Below are positions 5,846-11,354 of a DNA stretch of 11,354 nt, piece after piece. This stretch comes from JBFMFH01 sp040752275. GTDB taxonomy: Bacteria; Acidobacteriota; Vicinamibacteria; Vicinamibacterales; JAKQTR01. Made by a program: the position numbers and the translations under genes. Where the stretch lies: assembly GCA_040752275.1 (NCBI GenBank), contig JBFMFH010000125.1, positions 1-11,354 on the forward strand, given 5' to 3'. Positions within the stretch are counted from its first letter, which is position 1. Each line of letters starts with the position of its first letter. Under the pieces are notes generated by a model. That model did not search any database. It was not told the origin of the DNA and saw nothing but the letters and a program-made list of their open reading frames with translations.

Positions 5846-7149
5846 CACACAATGGAGTGGTCGCGTACATCGAGGACATCGCCCGGCACGAGGGCCAGCC
5901 GGTCGTCATCCGGGGCTGGCTCCACAACCGGCGGTCCAGTGGCAAGATCCACTTCCTGACCGTCCGCGACGGCAGCGGGTTCATCCAGTGTGTCATGTCG
6001 AAGGCCGCGGTGGACGAGGAGACCTTCCGGCGTGCCGATCACCTCACGCAGGAATCGTCGCTCGTCGTGTCCGGGCGCGTGCGCGCCGACTCGCGGGCGC
6101 CGGGCGGATACGAGATCGATGCCGTCACGCTCGAGATCGTCAGCGAGGCGGGCGAGTACCCGATCACGCCCAAGGAGCACGGGGTCGATTACCTGCTCGA
6201 TCGGCGGCACCTGTGGATTCGCACGGAGCGCCAGCACGCCATCCTCCGCATCCGCCATGAGGTCATCGCGGCCGTCCGGGCGTTCTTCGACGATCGGGGT
6301 TTCATCCTGGCCGATACGCCGATCTTCACCCCGGCCGCTTGCGAAGGCACGACGACACTGTTCCCGGTCCAGTACTTCGACGATGCGACGGCATATCTGA
6401 CGCAGAGCGGCCAGCTCTACAACGAGGCCAACGCCATGGCGCTCGGTCGCGTCTACTGCTTCGGTCCGACGTTCCGCGCCGAGAAGTCGAAGACGCGGCG
6501 GCACCTGACCGAGTTCTGGATGGTCGAGCCCGAGGTGGCGTGGGCCACCCTCGACGATGTCGTCGAGCTGGCCGAAGGGCTGGTCACCTCTGTCGTCCAA
6601 CGGGTGCTCGAACGCCGGCACCGCGAGCTGCAGAAGCTCGAGCGCGACCTCGCCCCGCTCGAGCGGGTGCGCCCGCCCTTTCCGCGCATCACGTACGACG
6701 AGGCGGTCGGCCTGCTCCACGAGAAGGGCCAGCCCTTCGAATGGGGTGGCGACTTCGGCGCGCCCGACGAGACCGTCCTTGCCAGCAGCTTCGATCGGCC
6801 GGTGGCCGTCACCCATTACCCGTCGAAGATCAAGGCGTTCTACATGGAGCCCGACGCGCAGCGCCCGGAGGTCGCCCTGTGTGTCGATGTGCTCGCACCC
6901 GAAGGCTATGGCGAGATCATCGGCGGCAGCCAGCGGATTGCCAGCTACGATCTGCTCATGCAGCGGATCCGCGAGCATGAGCTGCCGCCGGAGGCATTCG
7001 ACTGGTACCTGGATCTGCGCCGCTTCGGCACGGTCCCTCACGGCGGGTTCGGCATGGGCATCGAACGTGTCGTGAGCTGGATCTGCGGCCTCGACCACCT
7101 GCGCGAGGCCGTTCCGTATCCGAGAATGCTGTACAGGCTGTATCCATGA
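5842..7149 (+). CDS. asnS: Asparaginyl-tRNA synthetase
   Basis: AsnRS charges tRNA-Asn with asparagine, using ATP, in the cytoplasm. The 435-residue class IIb enzyme has an N-terminal OB-fold anticodon-binding domain (about 21-103, VVIRGWLHNRRSSGKIHFLTVRD-type opening). The catalytic core follows: EGTTTLFPVQYF (168-179), YLTQSGQLYNEA (185-196), motif 2 FRAEKSKTRRHLTEF (211-225) and motif 3 GFGMGIERV (402-410), ending in the family-typical PRMLYRLYP. The TLFPVxYF/YLTQSGQLY segment and the RLYP end fit AsnRS rather than archaeal-type AspRS. GGGAG (5831-5835) precedes the ATG by 6 bases, within the isomerase gene. A dedicated AsnRS means Asn-tRNA need not be made only by GatCAB transamidation. 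Confidence 0.95.
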   Translation: MTHNGVVAYIEDIARHEGQPVVIRGWLHNRRSSGKIHFLTVRDGSGFIQCVMSKAAVDEETFRRADHLTQESSLVVSGRVRADSRAPGGYEIDAVTLEIVSEAGEYPITPKEHGVDYLLDRRHLWIRTERQHAILRIRHEVIAAVRAFFDDRGFILADTPIFTPAACEGTTTLFPVQYFDDATAYLTQSGQLYNEANAMALGRVYCFGPTFRAEKSKTRRHLTEFWMVEPEVAWATLDDVVELAEGLVTSVVQRVLERRHRELQKLERDLAPLERVRPPFPRITYDEAVGLLHEKGQPFEWGGDFGAPDETVLASSFDRPVAVTHYPSKIKAFYMEPDAQRPEVALCVDVLAPEGYGEIIGGSQRIASYDLLMQRIREHELPPEAFDWYLDLRRFGTVPHGGFGMGIERVVSWICGLDHLREAVPYPRMLYRLYP

Positions 7150-7400
7150 CAGGGACCAGGGATGAGTGGCGCCGCGGCCTGCGGCCGGAGGAGACGGGGG
7201 ACTCCGGGAGGACTCCGGGAGGACTCCGGGAGGAGACCCGCTCTACTCCGGGATGAGACCCGCTCTAGAACGGGGGTGTTCGGCAGGATCGCAGATGAGG
7301 GATCATGGACCGGGGACCAGTCGAGCATCCGGAGAACTGCGCTTGCGCGATCAGCGTGAAGCCTTCCCCAGTTTCCGATCCCCAATCTCAGGTCCCTGAG
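7150..7400. other. Spacer between asnS and rimO with short repeats
   Basis: These 251 bases contain a tandem repeat block (7200-7266) and loosely repeated GGGACCAGGGATGAG-type and GGACCGGGGACCAG-type strings on the plus strand (about 7151-7165 and 7308-7320). Related G-rich strings appear on the minus strand (about 7369-7396). A 6-bp palindrome (CTCAGG-TC-CCTGAG, 7387-7400) touches the rimO ATG. I see no gene, tRNA or strong promoter in it. Confidence 0.6.
7200..7266. repeat. Short tandem / interspersed repeats upstream of rimO
   Basis: GACTCCGGGAG occurs three times head to tail (7200-7210, 7211-7221, 7222-7232). It is followed by GAGACCCGCTCT (7233-7244), ACTCCGGG again (7245-7252), and a second GAGACCCGCTCT (7255-7266), so the second part has a 22-bp period, twice the 11-bp unit. 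Slippage expansion is the simplest origin. Confidence 0.85.
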
Positions 7401-8894
7401 ATGAAGGTAGGCTTCGTCTCCCTCGGCTGCCCCAAGAACCTCGTCGACTCCGAGGTGATGATCGGGCTGGTGCAGCAGGCCGGCCACCGGGTGATTCCCG
7501 ACGCCGCCCAGGCCGACGTACTCGTGGTCAACACGTGCGCGTTCATCGACTCCGCCAAGCAGGAGTCGGTGGAGGCCATTCTCGAGCTCGCCGAGTTCAA
7601 GAGGTCGGGCCGCTGCCAGAAGCTCGTGGTCACCGGGTGCCTGGCCGAGCGCTACCGGGACGAGCTCAAGACCCAGATTGACGAGATCGACGAGGTGCTC
7701 GGCACCGGCGAGGTCCCGGCCATCGTCGAGACGATCCAAGGCCGTACGAGCGGGACCCGGGCCATGCCGGCCCGGCTCTTCCGCAAGGCGGGTCGCGTCG
7801 AGCTCCTTCCAGCGCTGCCGGACTACCTGTACGACGCAGAAACCCCGCGGACCTTGGCCACGCCGGCGCACTACGCCTACATCAAAGTCGCGGAGGGGTG
7901 CGACTATGCGTGCGCGTTCTGCATCATCCCCAGGCTTCGCGGGCACTACCGGAGCCGTTCTCCCGAGTCGATTGCGGACGAGGCCCGCCGCCTGACGGAG
8001 CGGGGCGTCAAGGAGATCCTGCTGATCTCCCAGGACACCAGCTTCTACGGCGTCGACCGGGGCGAACGCGGCGCCCTGGCGCGCCTTCTGCGCACGCTCA
8101 ACCGGATCGACGGGCTGGGGTGGATTCGGCTGCTCTACCTCTACCCCACCACGATTGGCGACGACGTGCTGGACGCCATCGCCGAGTGCGAGCACGTCTG
8201 CAACTACATCGACCTGCCATTGCAGCATGCGGCTGGTACGGTGCTCAAGCGCATGAGGCGGCCGGGCACCGGGACCTCCTACCGCCGACTGCTGGACCGG
8301 ATCCGGCGCCGGGTTCCCGGTGTCGCGTTGCGGACAACTCTCATCGTCGGCTTTCCCGGGGAGACGCAGGCCGAGTTCGACGACCTGAAGGCGTTCGTAT
8401 CCGACGTCCGCTTCGACCACCTGGGCGTGTTCACCTACTCGCACGAGGAGGGCACGCGCGCCTACGGCCTGGCCGACGACGTCCCGTCCCGCGTCAAGGC
8501 GCGGCGGCAGACGACGCTGATGAACCTCCAGCGGCGGTTGGTCGCCCGGGCGCAGCGGGACCGGATCGGGAGGCGGGTGCGTGCCCTGGTCGATGGCCCA
8601 TCCCCCGAGCACGGGCTGGTGTTTCGGGGCCGGCTGGAGAGCCAGGCCCCCGATATCGATTCGTGCGTCTATCTGACCGACATCGACCCCGGCGCGTGCC
8701 GGCCGGGCCGGTTCGTGGACGGGACCGTGGTGGACGCCCGCGGGTACGACCTGGTCGTGAGCGTGGCTCCCGGGCCACACACCGGGAGGCCATCGCCGCA
8801 GCCCGGCGCGGGCCTTGCCGCCGGCCCAGGCGGTTTCCCCCACCCGTGGCGAAGCGACGCGGAGGACGCGTTGCCGGGGAGTGAGATCGGGTGA
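7401..8894 (+). CDS. rimO: Ribosomal protein S12 methylthiotransferase
   Basis: RimO is a radical-SAM enzyme that adds a methylthio group to the conserved aspartate of ribosomal protein uS12 (Asp89 in E. coli). The N-terminal UPF0004 cluster cysteines are Cys10 (SLGCPKNLVDSE), Cys46 (NTCAFIDSAKQE) and Cys80 (VTGCLAERY). The radical-SAM motif is Cys167-x3-Cys171-x2-Cys174 (GCDYACAFCIIPRLRG). The TRAM domain occupies about 387-455. CPKN and FIDSAKQE separate it from MiaB. I start at ATG 7401 because MKVGFVSLGCPKN is the family's normal N-terminus; the in-frame ATG at 7305 would add 32 unrelated residues derived from the repetitive spacer. At 497 residues it exceeds the usual 430-450 because of a Pro/Gly-rich tail after about 456. 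The tail runs into the rimP promoter. Confidence 0.95.
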   Translation: MKVGFVSLGCPKNLVDSEVMIGLVQQAGHRVIPDAAQADVLVVNTCAFIDSAKQESVEAILELAEFKRSGRCQKLVVTGCLAERYRDELKTQIDEIDEVLGTGEVPAIVETIQGRTSGTRAMPARLFRKAGRVELLPALPDYLYDAETPRTLATPAHYAYIKVAEGCDYACAFCIIPRLRGHYRSRSPESIADEARRLTERGVKEILLISQDTSFYGVDRGERGALARLLRTLNRIDGLGWIRLLYLYPTTIGDDVLDAIAECEHVCNYIDLPLQHAAGTVLKRMRRPGTGTSYRRLLDRIRRRVPGVALRTTLIVGFPGETQAEFDDLKAFVSDVRFDHLGVFTYSHEEGTRAYGLADDVPSRVKARRQTTLMNLQRRLVARAQRDRIGRRVRALVDGPSPEHGLVFRGRLESQAPDIDSCVYLTDIDPGACRPGRFVDGTVVDARGYDLVVSVAPGPHTGRPSPQPGAGLAAGPGGFPHPWRSDAEDALPGSEIG

Positions 8895-8900
8895 TATACT
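8871..8900 (+). promoter_or_regulatory. Extended -10 sigma-70 promoter for rimP-nusA-infB
   Basis: TTGCCG (8871-8876), an 18-base spacer, and TATACT (8895-8900) preceded by TG-A (8892-8894) give a recognisable -35 and a near-perfect extended -10. Transcription should start near 8906-8908. The promoter overlaps the last codons and stop (TGA, 8892-8894) of rimO, and the operon's leader hairpin follows, which makes it the best promoter call in the window. Confidence 0.7.
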
Positions 8901-8932
8901 GATGTGCTTCGGATGTTTCACTGGGAACTCTG

Positions 8933-8956
8933 AAGTGGGCTGGGTGCCCACTTTTT
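8933..8956 (+). terminator. Intrinsic terminator / attenuator hairpin in the rimP leader
   Basis: AAGTGGGC (8933-8940), loop TGGGT, GCCCACTT (8946-8953) with a run of T at 8952-8956 forms an 8-bp stem followed by U residues, located between the promoter and rimP. A similar AGUGGGC-loop-GCCCACU-U-run before rimP is known in other bacteria (Rfam describes a rimP leader as a putative attenuator). NusA, encoded in the operon, affects termination, so autoregulation is a reasonable inference. No convincing competing antiterminator pairing was found by eye in the roughly 25 bases between start site and hairpin. Confidence 0.7.
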
Positions 8957-8977
8957 GCGTTTCAGGGGTTCTGGGCC

Positions 8978-9496
8978 GTGACCAGCGAAGGCACCTCCCG
9001 CGTCGCGCTCGACCGCATCCGCGCCCTCGCGGCGCGCGTGGCCGCGTCGCGGGGGCTCGACGTGTTCGACGTGCAGTTCCGCCGCGAGTCGCGCGGGTGG
9101 GTGGTGCGCGTCTACCTGGATCGGCCCGGCGCGCCTGTGCGGCCGGGCAAGGCGGGGACCACAGCCGGCGACGGCGTGACCATTGAGGACTGCCAGCGCA
9201 CGAGCGAGGATCTCGGAACGCTGCTCGAGGTGGAGGACGTGATCGAGCAGCGCTACACTTTGGAGGTGTCATCGCCCGGTCTCGATCGCCCGCTTCGCGG
9301 GCCGGATGACTACCGGCGGTTCGCCGGATGTCTGGCCAAGGTGGTCCTGTCGGGGCCCGTCGACGGCCAGACGCACGTCGAGGGCCGGTTGCAGGGGATG
9401 GATGGCGGCGACGTGCTGATTGCAGATGCCAAGGGACGCGTGCGGCGCATCCCGCAGTCGCGTGTCGCACACGCCCGGTTGGAAGTGGAGTTCTGA
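8978..9496 (+). CDS. rimP: Ribosome maturation factor RimP
   Basis: RimP binds the immature 30S subunit and promotes its assembly. The 172-residue protein shows the family hallmark LEVSSPGLDRPL (95-106), the TIEDCQRTSEDLGTLLEVEDVI segment (68-89, usually VTIDDCxxVSRxxxxxLD), and a C-terminal SH3-like domain (about 113-170, GRLQGMDGGDVLIAD). Residues 50-66 (Pro/Gly-rich) form an insert longer than usual between the first strands. The GTG start has AGGGG 9 bases upstream. It is followed by nusA after 2 bases, in the widely conserved rimP-nusA-infB order. Confidence 0.95.
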   Translation: MTSEGTSRVALDRIRALAARVAASRGLDVFDVQFRRESRGWVVRVYLDRPGAPVRPGKAGTTAGDGVTIEDCQRTSEDLGTLLEVEDVIEQRYTLEVSSPGLDRPLRGPDDYRRFAGCLAKVVLSGPVDGQTHVEGRLQGMDGGDVLIADAKGRVRRIPQSRVAHARLEVEF

Positions 9497-9498
9497 GC

Positions 9499-10929
9499 AT
9501 GGCTGGCCCGAGCAATCCCGTTCAGCAGACCATCGAAGCGCTCGCCAAGGAGCGGGGCATCGATCCCGAGGTGGTGGTTGCCGCCATCGAGGACGCGGTT
9601 GTGACCGCGTCGCGGCGCGTGTTCAAGGATGGCGAGAACCTGAAGGCACGCTTCAACGTCGAGACCGGTCAAGTCGAGCTGGTGGCCGTGAAGCTGATCG
9701 TCGACGACGTCACGTCGCCGGCCACCGAGATCTCCCTACAGGACGCTCGCGCGATCTACCGCGATGCGTACGGCGACGAGGTGGCTGACAGCGTCGAAGC
9801 CGGCGACGAGATGGAGTTCCCGAAGCCGACCGATCAGTTCGGGAGGATCGCCGCTCAGACCGCCAAGCAGGTGATCTTCCAGAAGGTGCGCGAGGCCGAG
9901 CGGGAGCACATCTCGGCCGAGTACAGCCAGCGGATCGGCGAGGTTCTCACCGGCGCCGTCAAGCGGTTCGAGAACGGCGACATCATCATGGAGGTCGGCC
10001 GGATCGAAGCGGTGCTTCCGCGACGGGAGCAGTCCCGCGCCGAAAGCTACGCCCCGGGGGACCGGGTGCGGGCCGTCATCCGCGAGGTCAAGGACCCGAA
10101 GAAGGCCATCAAGGGCCCGCAGATCGAGCTGTCCCGCACGGATCCCGCCCTGCTGATCAAGCTGTTCGAGCAGGAGGTGCCCGAGATCTACGACGGCACG
10201 GTGTTGATCAAGGGCGCCGTCCGCGAGGCAGGCGACCGGGCGAAGGTGGCCGTCTACTCGCGCGAGCGCGATGTCGACCCGGTCGGAGCCTGCGTCGGCA
10301 TGAAAGGCACCCGTGTGCAGGCGATCATTCGCGAGTTGCGCGGCGAGAAGATCGACATCGTCGAGTGGTCGGAGGACCCAGTCACGTTCGTGACCAACAG
10401 TCTGAGCCCGGCCAAGGTCCAGCGCGTGACCATCGTCGACGATCACGAACGCGTGATGGAGGTCGTCGTCGAGGACAAGCAGCTGTCGCTGGCCATCGGG
10501 AAGAAGGGACAGAACGTCCGCCTCGCCGCCAAGTTGACGGGGTGGCGCATCGACATCAAGAGCGAGGAGGAGAAACGCAAGGAGGTCGAGGCTCAGCTCA
10601 TGGGGCTCGACTTCCCTGAGGGTGCCGCCGAGGGCGGCGCGCCAGGCGTGTCGGCCGACCTCACGCTTCCCGGCATCCACGATGAGGTGGTCGGCGCGCT
10701 GAGGCAGGCGGGCTATGCTACGGCTTCCGCCGTGGCGGCCGCGGACCCGGCCGGACTCGCGGCGCTCGGCTTCGATGACGAGACGGTGGCGGCCGTCCTT
10801 GACGCAGCGCGGGAGGCCGCCGTCCCGCCGGCAGACGCGTCTACCGATCGGCAGGCGGACGAACCCCAGGCGGCTGCGGAAGACGTGGCGCCAGACGGAC
10901 AGGAACCGGAAGCCCCCGAGTCCAGATGA
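9499..10929 (+). CDS. nusA: Transcription termination/antitermination factor NusA
   Basis: NusA binds RNA polymerase and nascent RNA, controlling pausing, termination and antitermination. The 476-residue protein has an N-terminal polymerase-binding domain (about 6-130), S1 (about 145-212, IGEVLTGAVKRFENGDIIM), KH1 (about 235-290, VGACVGMKGTRVQAIIREL) and KH2 (about 300-355, LAIGKKGQNVRLAAKLTGW). A further C-terminal helix-hairpin-helix-like segment (390-440, PGIHDEVVGALRQAGYATA) resembles one acidic repeat of longer NusA proteins, followed by an Ala/Pro/acidic tail. I start at ATG 9499, since MAGPSNPVQQTIEALAKERG matches the usual N-terminus and GGAG (9487-9490) precedes it by 8 bases; the frame is open further upstream through rimP but that is out-of-frame read-through. 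Confidence 0.96.
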   Translation: MAGPSNPVQQTIEALAKERGIDPEVVVAAIEDAVVTASRRVFKDGENLKARFNVETGQVELVAVKLIVDDVTSPATEISLQDARAIYRDAYGDEVADSVEAGDEMEFPKPTDQFGRIAAQTAKQVIFQKVREAEREHISAEYSQRIGEVLTGAVKRFENGDIIMEVGRIEAVLPRREQSRAESYAPGDRVRAVIREVKDPKKAIKGPQIELSRTDPALLIKLFEQEVPEIYDGTVLIKGAVREAGDRAKVAVYSRERDVDPVGACVGMKGTRVQAIIRELRGEKIDIVEWSEDPVTFVTNSLSPAKVQRVTIVDDHERVMEVVVEDKQLSLAIGKKGQNVRLAAKLTGWRIDIKSEEEKRKEVEAQLMGLDFPEGAAEGGAPGVSADLTLPGIHDEVVGALRQAGYATASAVAAADPAGLAALGFDDETVAAVLDAAREAAVPPADASTDRQADEPQAAAEDVAPDGQEPEAPESR

Positions 10930-10939
10930 AGCAACAGTA

Positions 10940-10943
10940 GAGG
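10940..10943 (+). promoter_or_regulatory. Ribosome binding site fixing the TTG start of infB
   Basis: GAGG ends 6 bases before TTG (10950-10952). Together with the family-typical N-terminus (ATVRIYQIAEILG) read from that codon, it supports a TTG start. Confidence 0.65.
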
Positions 10944-10949
10944 TCAGCG

Positions 10950-11354
10950 TTGGCGACAGTTCGGATCTACCAGATTGCAGAAATCCTTGGCACGACGAGC
11001 CAGGAAGTGATCGCGCTGTTCAGGCGTGAACACGGCATCGAGGTCAAGAGCGCGTCGAGCAGCGTCGAGGAGATCGTGGCGCGGCAGTTCGTCGAGCGCC
11101 TCGCCCGCGAGCGCGGCATCACGCTGCCATCCGGCGACCCATTCGCCAAAGGCGCCGCTGCCAAGGTCAAGAAGCCGACGCCCGGCAAGAAGGCCGAGCC
11201 GCCGGCGCCGGCCAAGCCCTCGCTGCCGCCGCCGCGCCTCGTGAAGGCGGCGAAGGTCGCCAGACCTGAGCCGGCGGCGGACGTTCAAGCCGCCGAGGAG
11301 GCCGAGGAACAGCCGGCGCCCGCGCCCACCGAGGAGGCCCCGGCCCCGCCCGAG
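10950..11354 (+). CDS. infB: Translation initiation factor IF-2, N-terminal part (runs off the window)
   Basis: IF-2 is the GTPase that brings initiator fMet-tRNA to the 30S subunit. Only the first 135 codons are present. From the TTG start it reads (M)ATVRIYQIAEILGTTSQEVI, then ALFRREHGIEVKSASSSVEE, the IF2 N-terminal domain that usually opens with MxxVRVYELAKELG. From about residue 62 it becomes the normal Lys/Pro/Ala/Glu-rich flexible linker (VKKPTPGKKAEPPAPAKPS). The GTPase domain lies beyond the window. The gene begins 20 bases after the nusA stop. ATG/GTG-only gene callers would miss this start. Confidence 0.93.
   Translation, partial: MATVRIYQIAEILGTTSQEVIALFRREHGIEVKSASSSVEEIVARQFVERLARERGITLPSGDPFAKGAAAKVKKPTPGKKAEPPAPAKPSLPPPRLVKAAKVARPEPAADVQAAEEAEEQPAPAPTEEAPAPPE

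Noticed and set aside
5338..7098. 586-codon minus-strand ORF across the isomerase and asnS
   Set aside because: It is antisense to AsnRS with all class II motifs; the open frame results from codon bias.
7200..7266. CRISPR-like array
   Set aside because: Units are 11-22 bp with no unique spacers of 25-40 bp and no cas genes nearby; this is a simple tandem repeat.
7305..7400. Upstream in-frame ATG that would extend RimO by 32 residues
   Set aside because: The extra residues come from the repetitive spacer and do not resemble RimO N-termini, whereas ATG 7401 begins exactly at MKVGFVSLGCPKN.
7038..9515. 825-codon minus-strand ORF across rimO and rimP
   Set aside because: It is antisense to two unmistakable conserved genes and to the leader hairpin and promoter; the product is compositionally biased with no motif.

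Overview
The window is a GC-rich, densely coded bacterial chromosome segment (roughly two-thirds G+C by eye). Codon use is strongly biased to G/C at third positions, which is why very long spurious ORFs open on the opposite strands. The gene content is mostly core housekeeping (asnS, rimO, rimP-nusA-infB) with a secreted serine hydrolase and a sugar kinase / nucleotidyltransferase pair. The protein style and the short repetitive intergenic sequences suggest an Acidobacteriota (Vicinamibacteria-like) genome. That placement is inference from general resemblance, not a search result.

Layout. (1) 1-97: right-hand part of a repeat element that ends exactly on the stop codon of the next gene. (2) 94-1761, minus strand: a secreted beta-lactamase-fold serine hydrolase. 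(3) 1762-1892: divergent promoter region. (4) 1893-4687, plus strand: a CYTH-domain protein, a MurU-like nucleotidyltransferase with a C-terminal beta-helix (ATGA overlap with the CYTH gene), a 168-bp gap holding several hairpins, and an AmgK-like sugar kinase. Together the last two look like an anomeric MurNAc/GlcNAc kinase plus uridylyltransferase, the cell-wall sugar salvage route. (5) 4688-5002: a gene-free spacer with a long stem-loop abutting a 144-bp element with 25-bp terminal inverted repeats, the second copy of the repeat at 1-97. (6) 5003-7149: a TIM-barrel sugar isomerase/epimerase-like protein translationally coupled to asparaginyl-tRNA synthetase. (7) 7150-7400: spacer with short tandem repeats. 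(8) 7401-8894: rimO. (9) 8871-11354: the transcription/translation operon rimP-nusA-infB, with a good extended -10 promoter overlapping the end of rimO, a short leader with an intrinsic-terminator hairpin, and infB running off the window from a TTG start.

How the genes work together: rimO (S12 methylthiolation), rimP (30S maturation), nusA, infB and asnS all serve translation or transcription-translation coupling, whereas 1893-4687 concerns sugar-phosphate or cell-wall precursor metabolism. I see no phage, defence, CRISPR, tRNA or rRNA signature and no clear new multi-gene system. The most unusual material is non-coding: the inverted-repeat element family (two copies), the inverted repeat that embeds the end of the murU-like gene, and the 7200-7266 tandem repeats.
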